A DNA stretch of 64,000 nucleotides from Aquilaria yunnanensis (lineage: Eukaryota; Streptophyta; Magnoliopsida; Malvales; Thymelaeaceae), in the NCBI GenBank assembly GCA_039654915.1, contig CM077593.1, positions 38,534,501 through 38,598,500 on the forward strand, read 5' to 3'. The position numbers and the translations under genes are program-made. Every line of letters starts with the position of its first letter. Positions within the stretch are counted from its first letter, which is position 1. The notes under the pieces are model-generated. The model was not told the origin of the DNA. It saw nothing but the letters and a program-made list of their open reading frames with translations, and ran no database searches. This document shows positions 22,301-32,695 of this stretch, one piece after another.

Positions 22301-22816
22301 TAGGTATTCACCTTTTAGTAATAAGGGTTTGTGTTCCACCACCTTTAAATGAAAATCTGGGACTAACCCAGGAGATTTTTCCAAAGATTGAGGTTTGTGC
22401 CCAGGCAGATAAAGTTGCCTGGCATGGCAGTCTATAACCACCCGATTGGCACTAAGCCAGTTCATTCCTAGGATGATGTCATATCCATTAGTATCCAATA
22501 CCATCAGGTCGGCTCTAAGCTCTAGTTCACCTAGCTTAAGCATGCAATCTTTTACAATATGGTATGTTATCATAACCTCATTCCCGGCAGTTTTAACCAG
22601 GTACATTTTATCTGTATTGCATACTTCGAGGTTTATATCTTTGACTAACTTAAAGGATACTATAGATAAAGATGCTCCAGTATCGAACAAAACTGATACT
22701 TCATAACCATTTATGGAAATGGTACCTTTTAGAGTCTTCCTGACCAGCTTAGCCTGGTCTATTTCTTCCTCATCCTCCCCAGCTTTGTTGACCTCTGGGT
22801 CCTCTCGTGCTTTCAT
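19334..22816 (-). CDS. pol: Chromovirus pol: protease, RT, RNase H, integrase, chromodomain
   Basis: 1160 residues, uninterrupted. Protease FDTGAS (Asp about 45). RT with DLRSGYF (Asp about 311) and FIDDILVYS (373-376). RNase H with [10 protein letters not shown] (522), DLELAAV (559) and FTDHKSL (584). Integrase with HHCC (734, 741, 771, 774) and DDE at about 804, 865 and 901, a 35-residue spacing. GPY motif (VGPYLIL, about 1039) and a C-terminal chromodomain (about 1098-1148: [29 protein letters not shown]). All catalytic residues are present. Gag lies upstream in the same frame, ended by UAG at 22829-22831, with ATG 12 codons' distance or less downstream. The chromodomain places it among chromoviruses, Tekay/Del by LTR size and primer; the lineage name is inferred. 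Confidence 0.96.
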   Translation of the reverse strand: MKAREDPEVNKAGEDEEEIDQAKLVRKTLKGTISINGYEVSVLFDTGASLSIVSFKLVKDINLEVCNTDKMYLVKTAGNEVMITYHIVKDCMLKLGELELRADLMVLDTNGYDIILGMNWLSANRVVIDCHARQLYLPGHKPQSLEKSPGLVPDFHLKVVEHKPLLLKGEYLGLNGTEVGIELGKIPIVREFPEVFPTDLPGLPPAREVEFEIKLVPGAAPASIAPYRMAIPEMMELKKQLDELLEKGFIRPSTSPWGAPVLFVKKKDGTLRLCIDYRKLNALTIKNKYPLPRIEDLFDQLKGAKVFSKIDLRSGYFQLKVREEDVPKTAFRTRYGHFEYTVMPFGLTNAPAFFMDLMQRVFKAHLDHFVVVFIDDILVYSKDEEAHKEHLRVVLSLLKEHELYGKLSKCQFWAKEIGFLGHVINEHGLAVDPEKIKAVLEWKQPQTVRDVRSFLGLAGYYRRFVPKFSVLAAPLTQLTRKDQKFEWSEQCEASFRELKERLTTAPILVLPDPTKEYIVYTDASRVGLGCVLMQGKQAIAYGSRQLRPHEKNYPVHDLELAAVIFALKQWRHYLLGGRFQVFTDHKSLRYLFTQKDLNMRQRRWLEYLKDFECIIEYTAGKANVVADALSRKYTGILKATGEPTEAEVLSLSGLAQDWDKWEMDQVKVLTIRTEWKDLIQEAQLQDEEIPRISGQKQGKLYQGFSFKAGILYFRDRIYVPNKDGIRQQILEEAHSSLMSMHPGAQKMYKDLKSHFWWPYMKQEIGASVAKCMTCQQVKVEHQRPGGKLQSLPIPERKWGSISMDFVVGLPLTRRKCNTIWVIVDRLTKAAHFLPINLTDSLEKLAQLYVKEIVRLHGVPDDIVSDRDPRFVSRFWKSLHHALGTKLKFSSAYHPQTDGQTERTIQTLEDMLRCCVIDFQGEWDKHLPLVEFSYNNSHHSVIGMAPYEALYGRRCITPHCWHEPGDKLEIGPELIRETTRKIKQIQERIKTANNRQESYANLKKRRDLEFQVGDQVWLKVSPMKGVMRFGKRGKLAPRYVGPYLILARVGNVAYKLELPPELGHVHDTFHVSLLKKCVFDPKQVVHVTSVPITQDLTYEEEPIRVLAKDTRKLRSKWISMVKAQWTNHSEEEATWEVEAEMLKNYPDIFPKLLGNLEDQIS

Positions 22817-22828
22817 CGACGTCTCAAT

Positions 22829-24366
22829 CTAGAATATTCTTCCAGTAGCCTGAGGTTGTCCCCTCCTGGCCTTATCTTGGTCCCTTCTTTGTGGGGGTGG
22901 AGGCATATTGGGCCTCCTTATGGGCAATTGCCTTTGTGCCCATCTGTTATTAAACCCTCCTGGGGTCCTCTGATCTTCTCCCCTGACAGGACAGTCTTTT
23001 ACCCAGTGATCCTGGGCACCACATTTAAGGCATCCGGAAGTGAGCCTATAACATGGCTTCTGGCCATGGAATTTTCCACATGTCTCACATTGTGGCCCAT
23101 AGGGGGATGCGGTCTTCTCTCTTTTGTTACCCTTTCTTGGCTCATATGCCAAGCTTTCTCTGCCTCTCTTCTTAGAGAATTTTTGCATCCCACTAGTACT
23201 TCCAGGGCCATTCATGGCTTGCTCCCTGAATTCTTGCTCTAGGGCCATAGCCCTCTGTACAATGTCGTAGTATTTATGGGCTCCTACTGCTCTGAGTATT
23301 TGCCTCAGCTCTGGCCTAAGTCCCCGAAGGAACCTCTTGGCCTTAAGGTCCTCTCGATCATCGTACTGTGGTGCGTACCGTATGAGGTTACTGAATCTCT
23401 GTTCGTATTCCAGTACGGAGAACTCTTTCTGCTCAAGCAGGTCAAACTCAACCTGCTTTTGGTCTTTCTGTGCTTCACCGATGTATTGTTGATGAAACAC
23501 TTGTTCGAATTCGGGCCATCTCATTGCTCTTCTACTTTGAGCAAGCCGTCTAGCATTTTTGCTAGCATATGTCCTATGGACTGCTCTCCACCATAACTCA
23601 GCATTTCCTTCTAGTTTGAAGGTTGCCAGTAAGACCTTCTGAGAAGCGGAAACCTCCATTCTCTCAAAGATCTTTTCGATCTGGTTTTTCCAGAATTCTG
23701 CTTCATCTGGATTACAGCTTCCTTTAAATGTTGGTGGTCTTAGGGCAAGGAACCCCTCTAGTTGGCCTTCTCTTAGGCCTCCACTATTATCCATATTGGG
23801 CCTCCCTCTTTGGGCCCTCACTGTTCCAGTGGTGACAGTGAGTTGGGCAGGCCCATCAATATCTTCTATGTCCAGCTCTTCTGCATCTGGACTTTCTTCT
23901 TCTTCTTCCCTCAGTTCTTGTCTAATCTCAGATCTTATCCTTCTAGCTCTTGGGTTTTCCTTTCCTCATCCTCATCATCACCATTTTCACTGGCTTGATC
24001 ATCGAGTATAGGTTCTTTTCCTAGCCTCCTTCTTATTGGTGGCTCTCTTTGTTGCCCAGTAGGCTCTGGGACTTGGGCTTGACCCCTTGCCAGAATCTGC
24101 ATGCTAGCTGCTAATTGGGCCATATTGGCCTGCATAGCTTCCATCATTGCTTCCATTCTTGCCTCTCTTCTTTCTTGGGCATCAATGCTAGGCCCAGTAA
24201 CATTAGCCCTTATGAGCTCAGAAGGCCTAACTTGGGCCTCTGGCACAAAGCCAGCATTTTCATTCCCCTGATGGGAAGTTTCACTTTCATTTCGGCCTCG
24301 GTTCGTATTTCTGGTTCTCATCCTGGAATTAACAACAAGCAAGGCACACAATTGCTCAATATTCAT
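22829..24366 (-). pseudogene. gag: Chromovirus gag, one frameshift
   Basis: First part 23935-24366 (ATG 24366): starts near the PBS, Met/Gln-rich helix (EAMMEAMQANMAQLAASMQ) and an acidic tail. After a single shift near 23955-23970, probably one base in an A-rich run, the second part runs to UAG 22829-22831. It has the Retrotrans_gag core (PPTFKGSCNPDEAEFW, AELWWRAV, WPEFEQVFHQQY, DLLEQKEFSVLEYEQRFSNL) and a CCHC zinc knuckle (CLKCGAQDHWVKDC). Since the LTRs are almost identical, the shift was either recent or carried in with the mother copy. Confidence 0.9.
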
Positions 24367-24453
24367 AAATATTCATTAGTGGACTTAACCTATGTGGGAA
24401 CAAGTCTATACTAAGAATCATAGACCAAAACTTTGGTCCTTAAGAGCAACTGT

Positions 24454-24465
24454 GCTCTGATACCA
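24454..24465 (-). promoter_or_regulatory. Primer-binding site of the chromovirus (iMet tRNA)
   Basis: TGGTATCAGAGC on the minus strand, three bases after the 5' LTR. This is the standard plant initiator-Met site. Confidence 0.93.
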
Positions 24466-24468
24466 AGC

Positions 24469-27387
24469 TGTCGTGCCCTAAACTGCCCCTGGCCCATTTG
24501 GGCCTGATTTTTTTTTTTTTTTAAACATGCAGCGGAAGTTTTCATTACACAGAAGGGGCTTTTAAAACTCACTAAGACTTATGGGCACGAACCCCAGGAT
24601 ACTTATCGGTACTAGCTCGTTAAGTTCTTTAATTAAGGTTAAGTTGATGTGCTCTCAGAAACAAGCTAGTGCCTATGTGGATTTCATGTGTTCATTTTCA
24701 TGGTCTTTACCGAGCTTAGCCAAGAATATGCATGGCAACTAAAACACCAACTTAAGTTTAAAAACTTATTTTCATGCATATGCTTTGCATGCTTATGCGT
24801 TTTGGAGTTCACTAGTGCACATAATCACTTAATGCCTTTAAATGCAACTAATGCTTAGGCATGTATTAATTCACATACGTGCATTTAAATTTCTTATTAG
24901 CCAAACTTTACACAAGCATCCAATTTCATGCTTTTTCTAAGTTTACTTGCATGTTCTTTACTAAATGAGCATACATAGCCAAACATTGCATGCTTTTAAC
25001 ATAGACATGGGCTTATGGGCCTTTTAGTACTTAACATGCATATGGCCCAAAATTAACCAAGAATAAAATCAAAATTTTTAAGTTCTTATTTAAGCCCAAT
25101 TTCAACATGCTTCAAATTTCATGAAAACATAACCCATAAATTCATGCATGGGCCTTGGTAAGTCCACCAAGCAATAAAAATACCCGAAAATGTCCAAGTC
25201 CATAATACAAGCCCAAAGCCAAGTTTTGGCCAAATTTTAGCTAAGTCCATAATTTGGTCACTAAAGTTAGACCAACAAAAACATGCTTAAAAGCAACCCA
25301 TAAATTCACAAAGCCATGGAACACAAATTTCCACCTTAATAGACCTTGTTCCCACAATTCTAAGACTTCAAGTCCTGCACAGAAAGTCCACATTTTTTTA
25401 GCTTGTTTACAAGCAGCTTATATACTTAGAATACTTAGAATATTTTGAGCAATACCATACACAAATCCAACCTTAGAATACAGAAAGAGTACTCAAGACT
25501 CTTAGCTTGATCTTTCAAGCAAACCTTTACCTACAAAAGTAGAGTAGGGCGGGTGAGTTATAAAACTCAATAAGGATTCCGTGGCATCCAATGCCTAACT
25601 TATGGCCTCCAAGGCCTAACATATGCCAAGAATGTAATGGCAAAATAATCCTTATTCCTGCAAAGGAAACATAAAGACAAAGAAAACAAAAAGATACATG
25701 CATATAGCAATAATATCATAATCGGGGGTTAGCATGCACAACAAATCAAAGAAGCACACAAACACACGCCACTTAACACTTTGTTCACAGAAGGGCAGCA
25801 AGCATCCCTCAAGTTTTAGTTCATTAATTTCATATACTTAATGTTTTCGGAGAGCTCACTTAGCATAGGAATTAAGGTGGCCGCCTTAACTCCTAGCCCA
25901 TAATGCTTGCTTACTGAACTTAGCTCATGAGCAAAACAGAATTGCCGAAGCAATAACATAACTTAAGCCCTCTTAGCACTCCTAGGATCACATGGTTCTT
26001 TGACCATCACCTAGGGGCCCGAATACTCACATAGAAAGGCCATGGAATTATACCATGCAATAAAGTGAGTATAGGAATCCTTACCCACAACACCGAAAGC
26101 TTTATAAGCTTATTTTCCTTCGTTTTCCTTGCTTGTTGACTCTAGAAATTGTTTTCTAGCATAAGAACCAAGATGGGCTGAATTTTATTAGTAACCATAA
26201 GATACCAAGAACACTTGGTGATTAACTCAAATAACACAAAATACCAAGAACACTTGGTGTACACTTACAGAACCTCACAGAAGAGGTAAGGCCAATTTTC
26301 TTGTGCTTGATGTTCTTCAAGCTTCTTCTTGATTTCTTGCTTCTAATGAACTTAGAAACTCAATCACACAAAGATTTCCTTGAGTAGAGCTTAAAACCTC
26401 CAAGAAATGGAAATGGCCAAATTTTCCTCCTTGGTTTTCTTTGAATTCTTCATCTGATTCTTGCTCTTTATGGTCTTAGAGCTTGAATTCAACCAAGAAT
26501 ACTTGGTTTTAATTTGAGGAATGATTATTTCTAGCTATGGACAAATATTTGGATGAGAAAAGAGTTGGAAATGTGTTTGGAATGATGAGACTTGGTATGG
26601 AAGAAAATGGAGAGAGAATGAGAGAGTTTGAGAGCAAATGGCTTTGAATGAGTGGAGTGATTATGTTTTAATGTGTGGGAAGGTAATGGCCAGCCATATG
26701 GGAAGGAAAATGAGTGTATAATGTGCTTGGAAGGTGGGAGACAAGATTAAAAGAGATGAAGACTAATTGGAAGACTTTTGGGTAAGTTTGGTAGAAAAAG
26801 TCAAAAGTAGGTGAAGAAAGAATCCAAGGTAATGATTAAGGGTGGGAGGTGGATTAAAATAATAGGAAATTAATAATGTGTTTGAAATGAGTGGGAGACA
26901 AGATTTAATGGATGGAAGACTAATTGGAAGACTTTTGTGTAAGTTTGGTAGAAAAAGTCAAAAGTAGGTGAAGAAAGAATCCAAGGTAATGATTAAGGGT
27001 GGGAGGTGGATTAAAATAATAGGATTTGGAGGAAGGTGACATAAAATATTGGGAATTGGAGGGGCATGGCTGGCTAAGGCATCCAAAGCCATTAAAATGG
27101 CATAATTCCCCCTTTAGTCCTCCAACTTTCTAAATTTGGGCAATTGAGCCCAACCACTAAAAATCCCTTTGTTCAATTTAGTCCGTCATCTTTAAAAACC
27201 ATCATTTTCATTACTATTTCTCTTGGCCTAAGCCAAGCTTATTTTTAAGATGTTCAACACTCAATTATGCACATGCCATATTGCCTTCTCAATTTAATTG
27301 AGCTAAATTCCCGATTAAGGAAAAATTCTTATGCTCCAAATCCATTTAACCCGGGACCTAATCACTTTGGATTGTCCGGGCATTACA
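24469..27387 (-). repeat. 5' LTR of the chromovirus
   Basis: 2919 bp, partner of 16404-19321. Substitutions seen near 27184 and 27213 only. Hairpins at 26204-26219, 26243-26258 and 26492-26507; palindrome at 25554-25569. Confidence 0.95.
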
Positions 27388-27693
27388 CCATCTGGTCGGG
27401 ACATCAGACCAGTTCTTATCCACCTTCAGGAAAAAGAACTTAGGCTGCCACCCCCGCCAGCTATCCTTCGTGTCGAAGGTGAAGGTGAATTTTTTGCTCC
27501 CGGATCCCCGAGGCAGTAGGAAATAGAAGCCACCCTTCGGGACCAAAGAATAGGCCAAGGCCGAACAGCCCAGACCCTCGGGCAAAAGGTGCGACCTCGG
27601 AACAGGTTATGCTTCCCAACAAGACTCCCAACGACAACCTCGGAAAGAGATGCAAACCGAAGTCTTCACTTCGGCTTTCCAAAGGGGGGCATG
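27388..27693. other. End of Tat copy B internal region: antisense exon 1 remnant, deletion junction, PPT
   Basis: 27388-27540 continues antisense exon 1 (minus strand; SWRGWQPKFFFL, GGFYFLLPRGSGS). Near 27540 it jumps, at the short match ACCA, to sequence that in copy A lies about 1 kb away beside the 3' LTR (32550 onward). The antisense promoter and start are therefore lost. The PPT AAAGGGGGGCATG (27681-27693) ends the region. Confidence 0.8.
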
Positions 27694-28561
27694 TGATAGC
27701 CAAAGGCTATCGCCTCAATCTGGCCGAACACCCTGCCACAACAATGGCCAGAAGAACTGGCGCTTCCCGGGAACAGGTGGAATCATGCACCTCGGGAGAT
27801 AGCCGGAGAGCTCCGAGCCTCGGCACGCCGGTAAAACTTGAGGACTCTATTCGCCCCCCAAGGTTGTGAACAGCGCGCCTTCGGAAAAGTGGCACCAGAC
27901 ATTGCTGCCCGAACATGATATCCCCGAAGGCGGAACCCCCTGGAACTGGGAACCCCCGAACTGAGGGTATGCTTCCCGAAGAGGATCTGTCCGAACTAGA
28001 GGATGACCTCGCCCAGGGACCTCGGGAGTACGGCAGGAGCATTTAAGGAAGCATTTAAGGAAGCCTCTGACATGTCCCACCACAGACGTAAAAAGTCACC
28101 CTGACGCGCAGACGCCATCAGAATCACATCATGGCCCGTCTCAGCACAAGGCTCGAGGCCATCTGGTTACCAACTATTTGTCCCCTACGCCTAGAAGTTC
28201 AGGAGCATCCGACCGCACACGTGTCATGATCTGAACGGGCTAGGTATTCCTATATATACAGGAAATAAATACTTGACAGGAGGTTGGTTGGCCGGAGATA
28301 CAGCTCCCACACTCTGAGAAAATACCAGGCGAGACTTTTCTGCCTTTCTCTTTGAGCTAGTGACTTTCTCCTTTTTCCGGCCACCACTGACTTGGGCGTC
28401 GGAGGCTCCCCACCCCGGAAAAACACTCCGGGGGCCTCCTAACCCTGTTTACCAGCTTTTCAGGTACTCTCCTTAGGGCGATCCACCTTCCAGGCGTTCT
28501 TCCTCCTAGAAGTCTCCTCAACAGTCATCATGACTCACAACGATGAGGCCCCAGGCCATCA
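27694..28561 (+). repeat. 3' LTR of Tat copy B
   Basis: 868 bp, TGATAGCC...GGCCATCA, preceded by the PPT and followed by target GTAAT (28562-28566). TATA near 28250-28259. Confidence 0.94.
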
Positions 28562-28890
28562 GTAATGACCTTGGCCTGAGAACCAATCTCGATTTTGTGG
28601 CCGAACACAGAGAAATAGCCGAGCTGAGAAGAAAAGCTTTTCAGCAAAGAGTGACCGCGGCTGTAAACTTACGGGCCAGACCAAAAGAAATCAAGAAGGG
28701 AGACCTCGTTCTCCGAAAGGCCGACTTTGCACCCCGAAGGCCATCCCATGGCGTACTTCGCGCAAATTGAGAAGGACACCATCTGGTTCTCGATGAAGTA
28801 CGAAAAGGCGTGTACAAGCTTGGCGACGCCGAAGGCGTAGAATTGAAGAACACTTGGCACTCAGACGCCTTGAAAAAATTCTACGCTTAA
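28562..28890 (+). pseudogene. pol: pol of Tat copy A, last part of integrase
   Basis: Continues the frame left at 4942 (NDLGLRTNLDFVAEHREIAEL, KGDLVLRKADFAPRRPSHG). TGA near 28768 replaces a Trp codon. It ends ALKKFYA at TAA 28888-28890, as in copies B and D. Confidence 0.9.
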
Positions 28891-29010
28891 GGTTGAGCGG
28901 AGGAGTTATGTTGTACAGAATGGCCTTGAGAAAAATTCTTAAGTATACAGAAATTATGCAAAACAGAATTCCGCAAAGGTGCTCGCCATGATAAAGCGTA
29001 GATATGACTT

Positions 29011-29414
29011 TCCGAAGCACCTTGAGCCATCACGCTCGGGAAAGATGGAAAGCAAAAATCTCGCAGAAGTACTCGCCATAGCCAGCGCAGAGATAATTAT
29101 CCGAACTCCCTTGAGCGAACATGCTCGGGAAAATGGGAAGTGAAAAATCTCGCGAAAGGTTTTCCGAAGTCCCTTGAGCAAACATGCTCGGGACAACTGC
29201 AAAAACAAAAAAATTTGACTGAAGGATTCCGAAGTCCCTTGAGCAATCATGTTCGGGGTAAATTGGAAATGCAAAAGCTTGCAAAAAGACTTAGTCAAAT
29301 TTTTTCAGGCCTTCCAGAAAGTCTTACGAGCAAGCGCACTCGGGACAAAGGAAGGTAAAAAAGTTTCTTTAATCGCAGGTTTTCCAAAGTCTCTTGAGCG
29401 AACGTGTTCGGGAC
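29011..29414 (+). repeat. Array of six bulged-hairpin repeats, Tat copy A
   Basis: Six units of the CTTGAGC...GCTCGGGA type, spaced about 60-80 bases, between the integrase end and the antisense gene. Homologous to 13871-14450. Confidence 0.87.
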
Positions 29415-29548
29415 AATGGAAACGAAGAAACTTGCAAGAAAAAACTTAGCCAAAAAATCCTCATTAAGAGCAAAGCTGCTTTAAAATAAAGAACTGCCCG
29501 AAGAAGGATTACAAAATAGAAGGAAAGGAAAAGGGGCCCTAAAATTAG

Positions 29549-30238
29549 CTAAGGGTTCGCGGCGTCCCGAGAGCCACTCGTCTGCCCGCCCTTTTCCATC
29601 ACCTTCGGCGCTGGAATTGAAGGAGGAAGTTTTAGATGTTCGGCCTTGGACCATTTCCACCGAGGTCCCCCAGGAATGTTTAGACCCTCTAGAAAAGAGA
29701 GGTCCAGATCTGGGAACCTTTGGAGAACCTGGTGCCGAGCAAGGCAGAAGCCGTCCTGGAACGCGACCTTGCTCATCTGATCAGACTTGTTCTTCTCAAG
29801 CTCGAGGTCGTCAAGCTCGTCCTTCAGATCCGCGACCTCCTCCTCCAGCGCCTTTATCTGCTCCTCCCCCTTCGGCTCCTTCTTCAACGACTCGACCTCG
29901 GCCCGGAGAGCGTTATTCTCACACGTCAGCGACACTATACGGCCGTCAGAACCAGCCTTGTGCTGGAGAAGATCTTCGTTGGCGGTGAGCATCCCCTTTA
30001 TTTGGTCATCGAGGTCAGTGATGTTCCTGCAGGAGTCCTTTTGAAGTTCTTCTTTTTTCTTCCGGAACTCCTCCCGAAGGGCAGCTACTTCTTTCTCAGC
30101 AGCCTCCTTCAGCTGCTGGTTTTTGGCGACCGACTCCGCGAGTTCGGTCCTCGTCTCATTCATGGTTCGGGTGGCCGAAGTTCGAAAAGCAACCTCCCTG
30201 GCCACCCGAACTTGGAGAAAGGCGGTGTACCCCATCAG
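29549..30238 (-). pseudogene. Antisense gene of Tat copy A, exon 4
   Basis: Acceptor TTTTGCAG then CTGATGGGG. It encodes LMGYTAFLQVRVARE, a long Glu/Lys-rich coiled coil, and the conserved end DGFCLARHQVLQRFPDLDLSF...WSKAEHLKLP. Open to TAG 29549-29551. Very close to copy D (57250 on); the exon itself is open, but the gene is broken in exons 1 and 3. Confidence 0.82.
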
Positions 30239-30317
30239 CTGCAAAAAAAAAATGCAAGGTCAGTAAGAGCCAAACACTTAGGAAAAAATTGAAGGGAAAG
30301 AGCTGTGAAGGATATAC

Positions 30318-30543
30318 CTGAGCAGCATGCTCGGTGATCTTTGCGACGAGGGTGTTATCCCCCAGGTGAGCACCCCCTTCGAAATTTCCTTAGCCATTTG
30401 AGGAACGTCCTCAGAGTACATATTCATGTCCTCCGTGAACGTCCAAAAAGGCTCCTTGGGTATCTTCCCTTGCGGAATTTTGGCATCCCGAAGAGCTCGT
30501 TTCCGAGCATGATCGGCCACCCAGCCAGGGGTAGTCAACTCCC
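30318..30543 (-). pseudogene. Antisense gene of Tat copy A, exon 3, 34-nt deletion
   Basis: 226 nt against 260 in B, C and D. The missing 34 nt lie between CACC repeats near 30366 and shift the frame. The splice sites (GCAG acceptor, GTATAT donor) are kept. Encodes WVADHARKRALRDAKIPQGK, EPFWTFTEDMNMYSED. Confidence 0.82.
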
Positions 30544-30629
30544 CTGCGTGATAAGAATGAGAAGGAGATTAAAGACAAAGAAGCCAATCCAGAAAAAACA
30601 AAGGAAGTACACTTTGTCTGGAAACAAAC

Positions 30630-31016
30630 CTGGCAGAACCTCGACAACATCGTCCTCGGAGTCCTCGACCGAAATGCCCTTGCCCTTCCGCTTGCGCCGC
30701 TCCTCGGCAGAAGGTACTTCTACCACTACATCAAGGAGGGCCTGTGACGCGGTAGGACTCTGAGGAGGGACGTCGGTTGAAGGGACCTCGGAAGCAGCAG
30801 CCTCAGACTCTGGAATCTCGGCTGCCCCAGGCTCCCCGGCAGCCTCCTCGGGATTTTCCTCTAAAGGAGCCTGGGCAGCTCTCTTTGCCCGTTTCCTCGA
30901 AGGTCCCGCGCTAGTAGACTTCCGCCTTCGGGAAGACGCCTTATTCGTCTGATCGCCCTTCTCCACCTGGCCGGTGAAAAGGGACTTGTAATAGGCGGCA
31001 GTCGCGTCGCCCATCT
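30630..31016 (-). pseudogene. Antisense gene of Tat copy A, exon 2 (basic patch)
   Basis: 387 nt, as in copy D. MGDATAAYYKSLFTGQVEKG, then SRRRKST..RKRAKRA (nuclear-signal-like), then an acidic/proline stretch and EERRKRKGKG. Donor GTTTGTTTCC, acceptor TTTTTCAG. The exon is open. Confidence 0.82.
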
Positions 31017-31084
31017 CTGAAAAAGGAGAGAAACTTCAGCGTAAGTCCGAGGAAAGAACAGTAAAGGAGTAGAAGATAACTCAC

Positions 31085-31924
31085 TTTCGGCAAGCGCTTC
31101 GAAAGAAATTTCCTCCTTAAGAAGCTTGACCAACCAGGAATCCTTCCCGGCGATGGCAGGAGCTGGCATCTCGAGGTCAGTCTCGTGCTCCTTTACCACC
31201 TTTAGCTCCCGAAGGACCTCTTCGGTCATCAACCTCCAGTTGATTGGAAAAGGGTAAAGGGCGAGCGTAATGACCTCGGGATCCCAGTCAGAGACAGCCC
31301 GAATGCGGGCGTCGAAATCCGTGAACAAGGGAGCTAACTCTGGGGTCAGCAGCATCCTCGGATCAGCAACGTCCACATCCAGTGTTCCCTGAGCCCATTT
31401 GGTCGGAACGTATGACCAGGCCTCGTCCATCTTCATGAAGAAAAACTTCTGTTGCCACCCCCGCCAGCTATCTTTAGTGGCGAAGGTGAACATGGATTTC
31501 TTGCCCCCGGATCCCCGAGGTAGCATGAAATAGAAGCACCCTTCGGGACCACAGAGAGCTTGTAATACTGCATAAAGATTCTGAAATTGGGTTCTATCCC
31601 GAAGACGCCACACATGCAAAGGTAGTTGTTAAAATAGCATAACGAGTTCGGGGAAAGCTGGTTCACAGCAATGCCATGAAATTTGCAGAACTCGCACACC
31701 ATCTTCGGGGGAGGATACCGAAGACCGGCCTTCCGTTGGGCTCGGAAAATGGTAACCTCCTTACTGTGGTTTGAAAAAGCATAATGGCTAGAATGAGGCA
31801 GCCTAGTAATGGCGTAAGAGGGAAGAAAGAATTTTTTCTTCCACCTCTCTAACTTTTCAGGGGTGGTGCAACAAGGATGGGCTAAAAGAGGCTGCCAGCT
31901 CTCAGCAATGGGCATTTTCGACAT
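31085..31924 (-). pseudogene. Antisense gene of Tat copy A, exon 1 (PF04195-like domain)
   Basis: Starts MSKMPIAESWQPLL. It encodes a domain resembling the Pfam family PF04195 (putative gypsy type transposon): KKFFLPSYAITRLPHSSHYAF, YYKLSVVPKG, FYFMLPRGSG, DSWRGWQQKFFFM, YPFPINWRLMTEEVLREL. One G is missing near 31530 (GGTGC for GGTGGC), which shifts the frame. Donor GTGAGTTATC at the end. The biochemical role is not established. Confidence 0.82.
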
Positions 31925-32148
31925 AAAAACGAGTTTGAAAATGGAAGAAAACAATTTCCAGAGAAAAACTCAAAAGAACACAGGGATCAAAGCGCTCTGA
32001 AAAACAAAAACCCACCGAAAGATTTGCCAAAATCTGAGGACGCCGTCGTGAAAACTGGCTGGAAAAAAGCTCTGATTAAGGTAGCTCCGCCACAGAAAGC
32101 AGAGAGAAGAGCAGAAGAGAAAGCAAAAGGAACTTACGATGGAGTGGG

Positions 32149-32159
32149 CTATTTATAAG
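32149..32159 (-). promoter_or_regulatory. TATA box of the antisense gene, Tat copy A
   Basis: CTTATAAATAG on the minus strand, 225 bases before the start codon. A G-box CACGTG lies at 32288-32293. Copy D has the same TATA at 55268-55278; copy C has CTATATATAT at 39702-39711. Confidence 0.75.
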
Positions 32160-32451
32160 CCAGAGATGGGTAACCGAAACATCGTCATAAGTACCCTTTG
32201 GAGGCAAACCGTCGCCGTAACTGCCCTCTACACCTGAAAAGGCGCGCCCTCTGTAACCGACGTGACTCTCCTCCAATGGCAAAGTGCCACGTGTCAACCG
32301 CTGTGCGAAAATGGGGGACACGTCCTCCAAACGGCCCTTGAAAGCTAGGACACGTCTTCTGACATCCCTGGAAAACTGGGATGAAATTGGGACGCGCCGC
32401 TCAGACTGACACGCTTGGCCAAACAGACCTGCAGAAACAAAGAGCAGGTCA

Positions 32452-32613
32452 CCTCGAGGACGCCAAGAAACAGGCTATGGCCGAACAGCCCATGACCTTC
32501 GGGCAAGAGGTGTATCTTCGGCACAGGCTCCACCTCGAAGACACCAAAGAACAGGCCAAGGTCGAAGAGCCCATGATCTTCGGGCAAAAGGCGCATCCTC
32601 GGAACAGGTTAAG
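32452..32613 (+). repeat. 81-bp tandem repeat between antisense promoter and PPT, Tat copy A
   Basis: Two units starting CCTCGAGGACGCC at 32452 and CCTCGAAGACACC at 32533. 81 bp equals 27 codons, so the plus-strand frame 32381-32698 shows a 27-residue repeat. Copy D has the same two units (about 54901-55052) and copy C diverged units (about 39245-39415). Confidence 0.8.
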
Positions 32614-32682
32614 CTTCCAAAGAAACTCCCATACACAACCTCGGAAAGAGATGCAAAACCGAAGTCTTCGCTTCGGCTTTCC

Positions 32683-32695
32683 AAAGGGGGGCATG
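32683..32695 (+). promoter_or_regulatory. Polypurine tract, Tat copy A
   Basis: AAAGGGGGGCATG immediately before the 3' LTR. Confidence 0.85.

Larger units (their letters stand above)
16404..27387 (-). mobile_element. Tekay/Del-like chromovirus, full length, recent
   Basis: 10,984 bp on the minus strand, flanked by CCATC at 16399-16403 and 27388-27392. LTRs are 2918 bp (16404-19321) and 2919 bp (24469-27387). By eye I found only two substitutions and one base of a T run (14 against 15) between them, so insertion is recent. PBS TGGTATCAGAGC (iMet type), gag, pol with RT, RNase H, integrase and a C-terminal chromodomain, then PPT. Gag has one frameshift and an in-frame UAG before pol; pol is fully open. 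The chromodomain suggests targeting to marked heterochromatin. Confidence 0.95.
4943..28561 (+). mobile_element. Tat copy B, complete but interrupted Ty3/gypsy element
   Basis: Both LTRs are present (4943-5808, 27694-28561) and are flanked by GTAAT at 4938-4942 and 28562-28566, a 5-bp target duplication. Removing the element rejoins the integrase frame of copy A. The order is LTR, PBS, gag, pol, hairpin array, antisense gene, PPT, LTR. It holds two later insertions: a solo LTR (9463-11972) and a chromovirus (16404-27387). Without these it would be about 10.1 kb. Gag and the first half of pol are broken; the aRNH-integrase part (to 13781) and antisense exons 2-4 are open. Confidence 0.95.

Noticed and set aside
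27694..28561. Reading 27694-33574 as one short element with LTRs on both sides
   Set aside because: The GTAAT duplication at 4938 and 28562 and the restored integrase frame show that the left LTR belongs to Tat B and the right one to Tat A.
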